A stretch of DNA of 50,857 bases. Origin: Stentor roeselii. Its lineage: Eukaryota; Ciliophora; Heterotrichea; Heterotrichida; Stentoridae. Shown here one piece after another: positions 8,255 to 17,567 of the stretch. The stretch spans positions 1-50,857 of the forward strand of contig RSEH01000309.1 in the NCBI GenBank assembly GCA_006503475.1, read 5' to 3'. The translations under genes and the position numbers were made by a program. The notes beneath the pieces were generated by a model, which searched no databases, had not been told where the DNA came from, and saw nothing but the letters and a program-made list of their open reading frames with translations. How positions within the stretch are numbered: position 1 is the first letter of the stretch; every line of letters begins with the position of its first letter.

Positions 8255-10309
8255 ATGAAGAGTAATTTCTCCACTTGGGAACAATGGACCAATGACGGAG
8301 ACGAAGCAATAAAGAACGTCGTTCCTCTAAGCCTTGTCTATTCTCCCTTAAACCAATCAGTGCCTGAATACGACTTGCTTCCTCCAACATGTCCATCATG
8401 CAAAGTAGTTCTAAACGAATGCAACTATACCCCTCAAGGCCTAACCTGTCTTTTCTGTTCATCCTCAACAAGAATCCGTCCAAGATTCGATTCCAGTTCA
8501 GTTCTAAACGAAATCTGTTACATCCAGTCAACAAAATTGACTCCTTATCGAATAGTTCTAATTCTCGACGGAACCTCTTCAGAATTCGATCATTTCAAAG
8601 AAGTTCTTCTTCAAAGTCTCGCTCTTAGCTCTCATAATTCCGAGTTTTCTGTGATTTTTTTCTTCAAACACGTGTACCTCTTCGACTTTTCCTCTGAAAA
8701 CGCGAGATGCTTTGCTATAAACGGAGAAAAAGACTACCAAACGGAAGACCTAGAGAAAATTTTAAGATTATCTGAAAGTACTGTTGTCCAAAGGTTTTTC
8801 TGTGATCAGTACACGTTAAGCACCCTTCTCGAAACTTTAACAAACCAAGAATCTTCTTCTAAAGGTCAAAGACCTGAAAGATCTGCAGGTGTTGCTTTGA
8901 AAGTTGGAATTGAACTACTTAAATCCGCTGCTGCAGGCACTGCAGGAAAAATTCTTCTTTATTTATCAGGAGCTCCAACGTCAGGTCCAGGGAAAGTCGC
9001 GGGTCTCTCAACAAATGAACCTCTTCGAACATTCATCGACATAAAAAACAACAAAGCAGGGTACTTATCAAAAGCTAAGAATTTTTACGATTCACTTGCG
9101 AATGACTTACAAGTCTCTGGCCATTCAATCGATATTTTTTCATGTTCAATTGACCAGTCAGGTCTTTTCGAGATGGAAAATTTGACTCAAAAAACTGGAG
9201 GTTATTTATTTCTTTATGATTCTTGTGCAAGTATTGAATTCAAGTCTAACTTTTTTAGGTATTTTTCAGACTTTTTAGGTACTTTTTCTAGGTGCTCGGT
9301 TATTGTGCACTGCAGTGAAGGACTTGAAATCTGTGGGTGTGTGTCTTTAGGATTTTCTATTCAAAATGTATCGAAAAGTTCTTCTAGTATTCAAGTTGGC
9401 CTCAGCGGGTCGAATAAATGGGGAATTAATACAATTGATAAAAATACCACCTTCACTTTTTTCTTTCATCCGAAAAATAAAAAAAATAATAAACCGACAA
9501 TGGTTCAGGTGGAAACTAGAGGAATTTCTAATGATGGAAAAATGAAAACTTGGGTAAAACTTTTTGTTTTTAAAAATCCGGATGGGGAGAGTCTTGGATT
9601 TAACTGTGAAACTTCTGCGGTTATTACAGCGAAACTTGCTGTTTGGAGACTGAAAACAGAGGACTTTTTAACTGTTAGCAACTGGATCGACAACAGTCTC
9701 ATCAGCTTCACTAAACGCTTTTCAAAGATAGAAGGAAAAAATGTTTTGATTCCTTCTGAAATTTCTTTATTTCCACAGTTTTTGTATTTTTTGAGAAGGT
9801 CACAGTTTGTTAATAGTTTCAATGTTTCTCCTGATGAAAGTGCTTTTTATCGACAATGCATGTTGAGATATTCAGTTCAAGAGGCTTTATTGATGATTGA
9901 ACCGGTTTTGATGTCTTTTTCTTTCCAGTCTGAATACCCTGAGCCCATGTTTTTGTCTCCGGATGAATTGAAAGATGATAGAATTTTAGTTTTTGATAAC
10001 TTTTTTCAAATCGTTGTTTGGCAAGGACGCGCTGTTTGTGCATGGGTCAAGGAAGGTTATGATAAACTACCTGAATATCAACACGTCAAAGAATTAGTTG
10101 AAAGTCCTTTGAAATATGCGGAAGAACTTGCATTAAATCGATTTCCTTTACCGAAAATTGTGAAGACTAGACCCAGAGACGGGCAAGAAAGACTCATTAA
10201 GGCTAGACTGGATACTAAAAGTAATGGATTACAAGAAACAGAGATTTTTAGTGATGTTATGAGCATTGAGGCTTTTGTAGAAAGATTGAAAATGTTTGTA
10301 TTGAAGTAG
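8255..10309 (+). CDS. SEC23: COPII coat subunit Sec23 (divergent)
   Basis: A 684-residue protein with the Sec23 domain order. An N-terminal lead with VVPLSLVYSPL is followed by a zinc finger with Cys46, 49, 65 and 68, a vWA-like trunk domain (about 95-345, KLTPYRIVLILDGTSSE), a beta-sandwich and helical part, and a gelsolin-like C-terminus. The C-terminal strings ALNRFPLPKIVKT and VMSIEAFVERLKMF match Sec23 closely. Sec23 is the GTPase-activating partner of Sar1 and forms the inner COPII coat with Sec24 at ER exit sites. It is somewhat shorter than usual (about 765) and lacks a clear arginine finger in a string I can place with certainty, so catalytic activity is inferred only from family. 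Sec24 was considered, but the C-terminus and finger context favour Sec23. Confidence 0.88.
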   Translation: MKSNFSTWEQWTNDGDEAIKNVVPLSLVYSPLNQSVPEYDLLPPTCPSCKVVLNECNYTPQGLTCLFCSSSTRIRPRFDSSSVLNEICYIQSTKLTPYRIVLILDGTSSEFDHFKEVLLQSLALSSHNSEFSVIFFFKHVYLFDFSSENARCFAINGEKDYQTEDLEKILRLSESTVVQRFFCDQYTLSTLLETLTNQESSSKGQRPERSAGVALKVGIELLKSAAAGTAGKILLYLSGAPTSGPGKVAGLSTNEPLRTFIDIKNNKAGYLSKAKNFYDSLANDLQVSGHSIDIFSCSIDQSGLFEMENLTQKTGGYLFLYDSCASIEFKSNFFRYFSDFLGTFSRCSVIVHCSEGLEICGCVSLGFSIQNVSKSSSSIQVGLSGSNKWGINTIDKNTTFTFFFHPKNKKNNKPTMVQVETRGISNDGKMKTWVKLFVFKNPDGESLGFNCETSAVITAKLAVWRLKTEDFLTVSNWIDNSLISFTKRFSKIEGKNVLIPSEISLFPQFLYFLRRSQFVNSFNVSPDESAFYRQCMLRYSVQEALLMIEPVLMSFSFQSEYPEPMFLSPDELKDDRILVFDNFFQIVVWQGRAVCAWVKEGYDKLPEYQHVKELVESPLKYAEELALNRFPLPKIVKTRPRDGQERLIKARLDTKSNGLQETEIFSDVMSIEAFVERLKMFVLK

Positions 10310-10560
10310 GGATATTTTGAGATTTAAGGTCTTTTATTGGGTTTGTTTAGGATTTAGAATTAGAATCATTTTTTGGTGAACTACTCTTAAATAAGTTAAT
10401 AGTATTTCTAGTTTGTTTTTAAGTACTGATTGAATATAATTTTTAATAGAATAAGAAAATCTACTTTAAATCAACTCAAATAAAAAAAATCACTCAACAT
10501 CCTAACCCAATAAATCCCAAAAAAGTCAAACTTTAATTAAAGACAATCCTATAACTATAA

Positions 10561-13500
10561 ATGAAAGTAATCGTCTCTCTAGAAATCGGAGGAGTAGAGC
10601 AAAAAGACTTCCACCAAGAGATAAACCTTCAAACAACCAGCGAATATCTCTCCCTAGAAGACCTGATCTCCCATCTTCAAATTTCAGGTATCAGGCACCC
10701 AATAAGCCCAGCCTCAATCATAAGTTACTACAACGAAGACCGTCACGCTTACAGAACTCTAAAAAAAGGTGACCATTTCCACATTCAAGAAACAATAAAA
10801 ATCCTTGTCCGTCACCAAAACCCTGAAAAAGTTCTCGAATCAATAAAATCATCCTTATCTCAACTATCAACCCGTCTAGACTCATTAATTTTAAAAGTCG
10901 AGTCTTCAAAGCCAGTCCAAAAACGTCCATCAAAGCCTTCAGTCCTTCGTCAGTTCTCCGAACTTGACATCGGAGTATTAGGAGCGACTCCCCTGGTGAG
11001 TAAATCAGGACCAGTCGAGAACTGTGCCCTTGACTTCGAAGTTGAAAGAAGAAAACTCGTAGAAAAACTCATGGTTGACGATAATGATAATTCACATCAT
11101 GCCAAAGGAGCGAATATCAGATTTGAAGTAGCAACTTTAGATAATTTGACTGAAATCTTAGAAGCCAAGCCGAAGATCTTGTATTTGATATGCCAAGGGT
11201 ACTACCGCAAAGAACCTACTGCGGAATTCGTCCTTGCCTTTGAACAGAGCTTTGATGGAGGAGTTGGAAATCGAATTGGGTGTTTAGAAGAAGTCACTGC
11301 TGCACAATTAAAGATGGTATTAGACAGCTCTCCTCAGTACTTCCAGATAGTCATTGTGAAAGGCGCTTTTTCACAGGAAATGGCGAAAGTTCTTAGAAAG
11401 GCTGGCTTTCCTTGTGTTTTAGCTGCTCATCAACTGCCTGATAAGCCTTTGATGCAGGATAATCAGTCCAGTGATGACTTTGTGACTGATTTTTGTGTTA
11501 CTTTATTAGGTGGAAAAAGTGTGAAAGAAGCTTTTAAGACACTTTCGGAAAGGTTTCAGGATAAAGAGTCTTGTTGTTGTGCACATGAACATCTGGAGGA
11601 GTGTAAATGGGTGAAAGAATTGGATTTGTCTTTGATTTATGAAAGTCATAAGAATCATACTATTAGCTGTAATTGTGCAGGTCATTTTCAAGCACATAAG
11701 CTTGACTGTAGTTCGGCTATTAATTACTTTTTGAATGAACATCAGGATAGTTATCTGGACTCGAAATCGGGGAAATATTTACTTGTTTGCTGCTGTCAGA
11801 ATAACTTGAAATCTGAAGGGTTGCAACATCAAGGGTTTAACTTTACTATTCATTGTGCGGATGATAACTACTTGGATACTATTTTGTTTGAAGAGAATAA
11901 AAAATCTCAGTTAAATATTATTTCTGAATTACCTGTCAGTTGGAAGCCACCTTATCTTATTAGTGTTACTGATGCAAGGAGAAAAGAAATTCATCAGTTG
12001 CTTAGATTGGTAAGCCACCACCGATGTGTAAACCTTTACGGAGAAGCCGGTATGGGCAAGACAATCCTATTAAAACGTGCAGGTTTCTACGCATACGAGC
12101 GAAGACTTTTCACAGACGGTGTAGTCTATTTCGACTTCACCAAAAAAGACATAGTTTTCCTCTACAGAACCATATCAAAGACCCTAAACTTGCCTGTTTT
12201 CGACCATTACACCGATCTTTTTTCAGTTCTCAACAACAAAGACGTTCTTCTAATAATGGACAACATCGACGAGCTAGTCTGCGAAGATTCAAAAAACGCA
12301 TTTTTCGAGACATACGAAAATTTCCTAAAATTCACAGAAAAGCCTAAATTCATCATTTGCTGCGTAAATAAACTAGATCTAAAAACTTCAGAATTTTTCG
12401 AACTTCCCGGTTTAAACGACGAACAAAAGTGCAGGTTCATAAAAAGACGTCTAGACACTTACAAGCCAAACGAGCGATTTCCATCCACATCATCAAACCC
12501 AACAGAACTTTTAAAATACATCGAAAGTCGAAACCGTAAACTTGGAAGTAGTCCTCGTCATTCAGCAGTATCTCCAGAAATGGCTGTGATAAACACAATG
12601 CGAACAAGAGCATTAGGAAGTTCTTATTTTTTCAACATAATGAAATTTCTTCAATTTGGAGCCTATCGATTCAGTATCGAGGAAATCTGGCAATCAATTC
12701 AACAGAAATACCCAGATGCGAGGATGTCTTTAACTGATATGTTAACCGCGCTTTTAAGACACCCAGAAGCTAGAAATTTGTTGACAGTTGAAGCGGGTGA
12801 AGAGTTTTTTAAGTTAAAGTCTGAAGTCTGGAACCAGCTCCAGGCACAGCTTTTAAATGAAGACCAAAGTCACTTTTACTTTAAAATCGCAATTAAGAGT
12901 TTAGCCTCGATTTCAACTAGTATTCTTCAGGCGGCTTTAAAGGAAGAGTTTAGAATTGGATACGAATTTCGAAGAAGTCTCGCGTTTTTTAATGGAGGAC
13001 TTAATCATGGGATTTGGAAAAGATTTGCAGGGAATGGGGCATTGAAGGATAAGGTTTATGACCCTGGAATGTTCTTTGAAAAGATTGAGTATAACTTCTG
13101 GCATTATATTAAAGAAAATGACCTTCGTAAGATTTTCAATGATTTGCTGAAAGTTAATGATGAGGTTAAAGCTGCATTGTCAGAAATAATTATTTCCACT
13201 GTTTCGATTTTTACACTTTTTGGTAATTTCAGAGATGCTGCTGAGTACATTGAAAGAAGTCGCAGTTGTTGTAAAACTTTTTCACTTGACTTGACATATC
13301 AGATCATTTCATTGATGCAGTGCTCGATCTGCTTAAATGAAGGAAAATTCTTTGAAGTTCAAATAGGACTTGAAAGTATTTCTCAATATTTTAAAGATAC
13401 AAATGACTTCGAAGGTCTTGGCGAGTGTTTTCTTTTAAAGGCACTTGCCTGTGAAAATTTTGATGAAAAAATAAAAAACCTTCAACTCGCATCTGCTCAG

Positions 13501-15453
13501 TTTAAAGATGCGAATTGTTTACCTGGATATGCTCGAAGTGCTTTGGCAATCATTGAAATTAAACATTCTTTAAAGGAACTAGGCGCGGAGCAAGTCTCTC
13601 TTTGTGCAGAGATTTCTGACATCTTTGAAAAGGCTGGGTTAAAGTCATGGAAAACTCGCTCTGACCTGTACCTGTCATCTTGTTACTTCTCATCAGAAAA
13701 GCTGAATGTCGCTAGAGAGATCCTTGAAAACGCTTTGAAATACGTGAAGACCTGCAAAGACTCCAACATAGAAAGAGTGATAATAGAAAAGTTACAAGAA
13801 ATCAACGAGCATATCATCAAAAACAATAAAAATTCAATTTGTCTGCTTAAAGCTTTTCCACTTGTTGAAAAAATCGAAAATGATGTGATTTCAAATGCTG
13901 GGTGCATTTGGAGATTTTCCTCTGTTTTTCGAGTGAACCTCATGAATAACCTTGACGCAGTTAATAAAAAACTTTACATTCGGATGGACACTGCTTCTTT
14001 AGACAAGCTACAAATGTGTCTTAATGAAAAACCTGCGATTCTTCATTTGGCAAGTGAAATGCAAGCTGAAAACTGTTTTTACCTCGAAAAAGAAAACGGC
14101 TTGGCAGACCTTTTAACTTTCAAAGAATTCAAATCGATTTTTCAAGTTTCTCTTTCATATCACAACTTAAAGTTACTAGTCCTGGCTCTTCCTTTTTCCA
14201 AGTCCTTCGCTGAAAACTGCTACCGAGAACTAGGAATAACTCACGTTGTCTATTTTTCCTTCCCTCACTACCCTCAGCATTTCAGTAAAGTTCTTCTAAG
14301 TCTATCATTTGAAAAGTCCATTCACTTCTTTTGCATTCAGTTTTACACTTACCTTGTTCAAGAAGAAACAGTTGCCGTCGCATTCCGAAAAGCGAAGAAA
14401 GAAATGATCGGGTTCATGGGAGGAGAACTGGAAAAATATCCTCATCTTGACCTTGAAAAGGATTTAAATGTGATGGAATGGTGGAGCCTTCACTTTGAAG
14501 ACGATCCAGTTCTTTTAGACGCTGGGAACCCTGCACATGATCAAAAAGTTTTTTTCTTCAGTCCTGATTCAGAAGGGCGAAAAATCGAGTTAAGCTCTAT
14601 TCGCGGTCCTTGCAATGTAAAAAATGACGGCCCGCCACAGAAGACTTACGTCGGAAGACAAGGCGAAATGTTTAACATCATCGAGGTACTCGCACAGACA
14701 CGCTGCATCAACCTCTTCGGAGCTGAAGGCATGGGAAAGACTGAACTAGTCAAGCAAATCGCTTACTTTTTATATGTTCGTAATCGCTTTCCAGATGGAA
14801 TTTACTTAATCGACTTGAAAGATCATCACACTCTTGAAGATGTTTACAGGGACTTTAAAAATCAAGGGTTTAGTGGATTTTCAACTGATATCGACCCTAA
14901 AAGCTTTTTACTTGATAAGAAAATTTTGTTTATACTAGAGAATTGTGAAGTTATGATACAAAAAGCACCTCATACTTTCAACTCTTTATTACAGAAGTTT
15001 GTTAATGAATGTAGAATTTCTGTTATTATCACTAGTGTCAATCATTTACAGAAAAATGAAATTTCTGGAATGAAAAGAATTGCTTTGAGGACTTTGACCA
15101 GGTTTGAGATTTATGCTTATTTGTGTCTTGTTATGCCTGCTTTTGTTTCTCGACAGCTGGTGGATGAAAGTGATAAAGATCATTTTGATGCTGTTATTAA
15201 AAAATTGACTAAAAAGTTTCAGGGAGTGCCTGGAAATGTGGCGAAGTATAAAAGTTTGTTGGAACATAATAAACTTAGCAGAATTGTAGAGATTCTTGAA
15301 GATGATTATGAAGGGTTGTCGGCTTTGCCTGATCTCGCGTTTAAGAGAGCGAGTTCGACTACTACCTATGAAACTACTATGAAAATACCAGTGCTCTCTT
15401 CAGGAAGGTCTAGCTGTGAACACTACTTTAAAATGAATACAACTGAGCAATAA
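10561..15453 (+). CDS. Large STAND protein with duplicated CHAT-like + NB-ARC modules
   Basis: A 1630-residue single-exon protein. Order seen: a possible ubiquitin-like fold (1-85); CHAT-like domain 1 (about 185-335, TLDNLTEIL then KPKILYLICQG at 203-213); a Cys/His-dense insert (338-412); NB-ARC 1 with P-loop GEAGMGKT (494-501) and Walker B VLLIMDN (562-568); winged-helix-like and TPR-like helices (about 700-1090); CHAT-like domain 2 (about 1140-1290, KPAILHL at 1157-1163); NB-ARC 2 with P-loop GAEGMGKT (1387-1394), ILFILEN (1455-1461) and a GVPG motif (1555-1558). In active CHAT proteases a His-Gly and a Cys are catalytic. Here they read Gln-Gly/Gly-Ala-Phe and Ala-Ser-Glu/Leu-Pro-Phe, so both look inactive. 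The family acts as NTP-driven signalling switches, often in immunity or cell death. The role here is unknown. The second module stops soon after its NTPase core. Confidence 0.8.
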   Translation: MKVIVSLEIGGVEQKDFHQEINLQTTSEYLSLEDLISHLQISGIRHPISPASIISYYNEDRHAYRTLKKGDHFHIQETIKILVRHQNPEKVLESIKSSLSQLSTRLDSLILKVESSKPVQKRPSKPSVLRQFSELDIGVLGATPLVSKSGPVENCALDFEVERRKLVEKLMVDDNDNSHHAKGANIRFEVATLDNLTEILEAKPKILYLICQGYYRKEPTAEFVLAFEQSFDGGVGNRIGCLEEVTAAQLKMVLDSSPQYFQIVIVKGAFSQEMAKVLRKAGFPCVLAAHQLPDKPLMQDNQSSDDFVTDFCVTLLGGKSVKEAFKTLSERFQDKESCCCAHEHLEECKWVKELDLSLIYESHKNHTISCNCAGHFQAHKLDCSSAINYFLNEHQDSYLDSKSGKYLLVCCCQNNLKSEGLQHQGFNFTIHCADDNYLDTILFEENKKSQLNIISELPVSWKPPYLISVTDARRKEIHQLLRLVSHHRCVNLYGEAGMGKTILLKRAGFYAYERRLFTDGVVYFDFTKKDIVFLYRTISKTLNLPVFDHYTDLFSVLNNKDVLLIMDNIDELVCEDSKNAFFETYENFLKFTEKPKFIICCVNKLDLKTSEFFELPGLNDEQKCRFIKRRLDTYKPNERFPSTSSNPTELLKYIESRNRKLGSSPRHSAVSPEMAVINTMRTRALGSSYFFNIMKFLQFGAYRFSIEEIWQSIQQKYPDARMSLTDMLTALLRHPEARNLLTVEAGEEFFKLKSEVWNQLQAQLLNEDQSHFYFKIAIKSLASISTSILQAALKEEFRIGYEFRRSLAFFNGGLNHGIWKRFAGNGALKDKVYDPGMFFEKIEYNFWHYIKENDLRKIFNDLLKVNDEVKAALSEIIISTVSIFTLFGNFRDAAEYIERSRSCCKTFSLDLTYQIISLMQCSICLNEGKFFEVQIGLESISQYFKDTNDFEGLGECFLLKALACENFDEKIKNLQLASAQFKDANCLPGYARSALAIIEIKHSLKELGAEQVSLCAEISDIFEKAGLKSWKTRSDLYLSSCYFSSEKLNVAREILENALKYVKTCKDSNIERVIIEKLQEINEHIIKNNKNSICLLKAFPLVEKIENDVISNAGCIWRFSSVFRVNLMNNLDAVNKKLYIRMDTASLDKLQMCLNEKPAILHLASEMQAENCFYLEKENGLADLLTFKEFKSIFQVSLSYHNLKLLVLALPFSKSFAENCYRELGITHVVYFSFPHYPQHFSKVLLSLSFEKSIHFFCIQFYTYLVQEETVAVAFRKAKKEMIGFMGGELEKYPHLDLEKDLNVMEWWSLHFEDDPVLLDAGNPAHDQKVFFFSPDSEGRKIELSSIRGPCNVKNDGPPQKTYVGRQGEMFNIIEVLAQTRCINLFGAEGMGKTELVKQIAYFLYVRNRFPDGIYLIDLKDHHTLEDVYRDFKNQGFSGFSTDIDPKSFLLDKKILFILENCEVMIQKAPHTFNSLLQKFVNECRISVIITSVNHLQKNEISGMKRIALRTLTRFEIYAYLCLVMPAFVSRQLVDESDKDHFDAVIKKLTKKFQGVPGNVAKYKSLLEHNKLSRIVEILEDDYEGLSALPDLAFKRASSTTTYETTMKIPVLSSGRSSCEHYFKMNTTEQ

Positions 15454-15523
15454 GTAATTAGTTATTAATATTGGAATAAATCTCTTCTTACTTCAAGCCA
15501 TTTACTTTAAATTACTTGATTTC

Positions 15524-15952
15524 TTAGAAATTTTCAATAATACTTAAAATTTCCCTCTGCTGAGAATAAATTTCTCTGAAAAGTAAATCAAAGTTCAAAT
15601 TGATTTTTTGAATTTCATTTAAAATTCTTTCCATTTGTTTCTCTGAATCGAAATTTTTAATTTTTTTATGTTTTTCAAGTCTTTTCAAGCTTTTTTCGAA
15701 TTCTTTCTTCAGTTCGAAGGCTTCATCATAAATTTTCTGCGTGCTGCTTTTGGAAAAGTTTTCGTGATCTATGAAAGTTCTGCTTGGCATGTTTTTTTTA
15801 TTAGTTTTGAAGTCAGAGTTTCTTTGAGAAGAGCCTGAGCGTTCTTGTTTCCATTCTGGACGGACAGGACTGTGTTGCCTTGGAGGCACTCTTTCTTTTA
15901 AGTCATTCTCTTCTTCTCGTAGCGGCAAAGGTCTTTTGAATGCCGTGTGCAT
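15524..15952 (-). CDS. Unrecognised small coiled-coil protein
   Basis: A 142-residue protein. The first 60 residues are polar and basic with several Pro and Arg (disordered look). The rest is predicted helical with heptad-like Leu, Ile and Phe spacing (EAFELKKEFEKSLKRLEKHK, then IQKINLNFDLLFREI). No signal peptide or enzyme motif. It converges on the STAND gene with 70 bp between stops. The open frame starts at the first ATG and ends in TAA. It could be a centriolar or cytoskeletal accessory protein, but nothing in the sequence proves it. Confidence 0.5.
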   Translation of the reverse strand: MHTAFKRPLPLREEENDLKERVPPRQHSPVRPEWKQERSGSSQRNSDFKTNKKNMPSRTFIDHENFSKSSTQKIYDEAFELKKEFEKSLKRLEKHKKIKNFDSEKQMERILNEIQKINLNFDLLFREIYSQQREILSIIENF

Positions 15953-16100
15953 AGAATTATGATTGAGATAAATGGCAGGTTTAGAAGAGGGTCGTTTGGG
16001 GAAGAAATTTGAAAGATTTAAGGGGAAAGGGTTTGAGAAATAGGATTTTTTTATGTTTTAGGGAATCTGGCTTTTTCTCACTTTTATGTGAAATGATTTA

Positions 16101-16184
16101 GATCATTATATGTATAGATCATGTGTAAAGCAATAATGATTAGATCATTATATGTCTCGATCATGTGTAAAGCAATAATGATTA
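16101..16184. repeat. 42-bp tandem duplication in the gap before the tRNA gene
   Basis: Copies at 16101-16142 and 16143-16184 match at 40 of 42 positions. Each begins gatcattatatgt and contains gatcatgtgtaaagcaataa. The rest of the stretch from 15953 to 16492 shows no open frame worth calling and holds the upstream region of the minus-strand gene ending at 15952. Confidence 0.85.
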
Positions 16185-16492
16185 TTAATTTACACTGAAA
16201 ATAATAACTAGAAAGTTTGAATATCCAGCATCAAAGACTGGGAATAAGCAACTTGAAAACTTTATTCGAATAGAAAAGGAAATGATATGGTTATAATTCT
16301 TTATTCACTCTGATATCTCAAGCGACCGGATCTGTACTTTTTTCATAGCTCTTCGTTTAAATTAAAAGTTAAACTGTTACATAATAAAAAACCTTCAAAA
16401 CTTAAACTTTTCACTTTACAAGAAAACTTTGAATATCCTCAATAAACCTCCCATCAATTCTATAAATTCCCCTCAAACCTAAAATAATCGAA

Positions 16493-16563
16493 GCATCAGT
16501 AGTTTAGAGGTAGAATGGGACGTTGCCATCGTCTCGACCCGGGTTCAATTCCCGGCTGATGCA
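16493..16563 (+). tRNA. tRNA-Gly (anticodon GCC)
   Basis: A 71-nt cloverleaf. The 7-bp acceptor stem GCATCAG pairs with CTGATGC, with discriminator A. The D-arm is in AGTTTAGAGGTAGAAT (box A), the anticodon loop TTGCCAT has GCC, and the T-arm is ACCCGGGTTCAATTCCCGG (box B GGTTCAATTCC). No intron and no encoded CCA, as expected for a eukaryotic nuclear tRNA. Confidence 0.97.
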
Positions 16564-16568
16564 TTTTT
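16564..16568 (+). terminator. Pol III T-run terminator of tRNA-Gly
   Basis: Five T residues follow the discriminator base directly, the normal stop signal for RNA polymerase III. The last two T's are also part of the TAA stop codon (16567-16569, reverse strand) of the neighbouring protein gene. Confidence 0.85.
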
Positions 16569-17280
16569 AAAGAATTTTCGGATTAGCTTTATTTCTTATT
16601 AAATTTTTGAGTTTTTTTGTTTTGTATCGTTTGGCAAGTACAACCTTTGTAGTAAATTCTTTGATTATCTGATATTTTTCAGACTCATATCCATCTTTCG
16701 AGCTTTTGATCTCCAGATAAAGTTTTTTCTTAAGGTCACTATGAAATTCTTCAACTTCATTTAAAATCTCTGAAGCTTTCATCATTTCTTTCGCATATTC
16801 CTTTGCAATGACTGAGTTTCTTACGACTAAAGACTTCAGATTATTTGTTGTTGCGCTTTTTTCGACTCCTTCTTCATAAGTTTTAATGATTTTTCCGATG
16901 GAAAACTTTCGACGAACGAATTTGTTTTCACTGTCTTGAGGACTGTTGAACCTTGTTGATGATTTCTCGATTTTTGGTAGAATCAGTCGGTTTAAAGAGT
17001 AATCTTTAGGTTTTTCCTCTGTTTTTAGAAGTTTTACTCGAAGTTTCTTTTCCAGTTTCGGGCTGATTGAGTATTTTTTACAGAGTTTGTTTAAAGGACT
17101 CAATTGTTTCGAGTTAAACTGATTTTTCATTCTTTCGACGAAAGTTTTTTTCTCTTCCTCGAAAATTTTTTCAGTTATCGTCGGAGTGAAGGTAGGCTTG
17201 TCAGTCAGATATTGAAGGAAATCGATTGGTTCAGATTTTTTAGGACTGAGATTAAAGTTCATGTTTATTATGAGGATCAT
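16567..17280 (-). CDS. Unrecognised charged helical protein
   Basis: A 237-residue lysine- and glutamate-rich protein with no recognised domain. The middle contains short basic motifs (RLILPKIEKSSTRF, KFVRRKFSIGKIIKTYEEG), and the C-terminal 90 residues look like one long amphipathic helix. There is no signal peptide. Start may be the ATG at 17280 or the Met seven codons in (17262); the second removes an odd hydrophobic lead MILIIN. The 3' end overlaps the Pol III terminator of the tRNA gene on the opposite strand. Confidence 0.5.
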   Translation of the reverse strand: MILIINMNFNLSPKKSEPIDFLQYLTDKPTFTPTITEKIFEEEKKTFVERMKNQFNSKQLSPLNKLCKKYSISPKLEKKLRVKLLKTEEKPKDYSLNRLILPKIEKSSTRFNSPQDSENKFVRRKFSIGKIIKTYEEGVEKSATTNNLKSLVVRNSVIAKEYAKEMMKASEILNEVEEFHSDLKKKLYLEIKSSKDGYESEKYQIIKEFTTKVVLAKRYKTKKLKNLIRNKANPKIL

Positions 17281-17567
17281 CGGGTAATGATTTGAAGTTT
17301 TATCAAGAAATGATCTTGTAATCGATTTAAAAAATTTCTTGAGTTTTTTAGATTTGGGGATTTTTGGATTGTTTATATGTTGAGAAGTTTGTTTGGTTAA
17401 AGGATTAAACTTAAGTTTTATTGAAAATCTTTAGTTTTAATAAGGTTTTCTTGAATAAAATAAATTTCCTTATATAAAATAAGAGTTTCTAGATAATCAT
17501 TATGGTGTCCAAGTAATAAATTTTTACAGGAAAGACTCTAAAACTCTTCCTTACTTAAAAGTTTTTA

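Noticed and set aside
12024-12347. Basic 107-residue overlapping frame within the STAND gene
   Set aside because: It lies fully inside a well-supported gene in another frame and has no domain, so it is a shadow frame.
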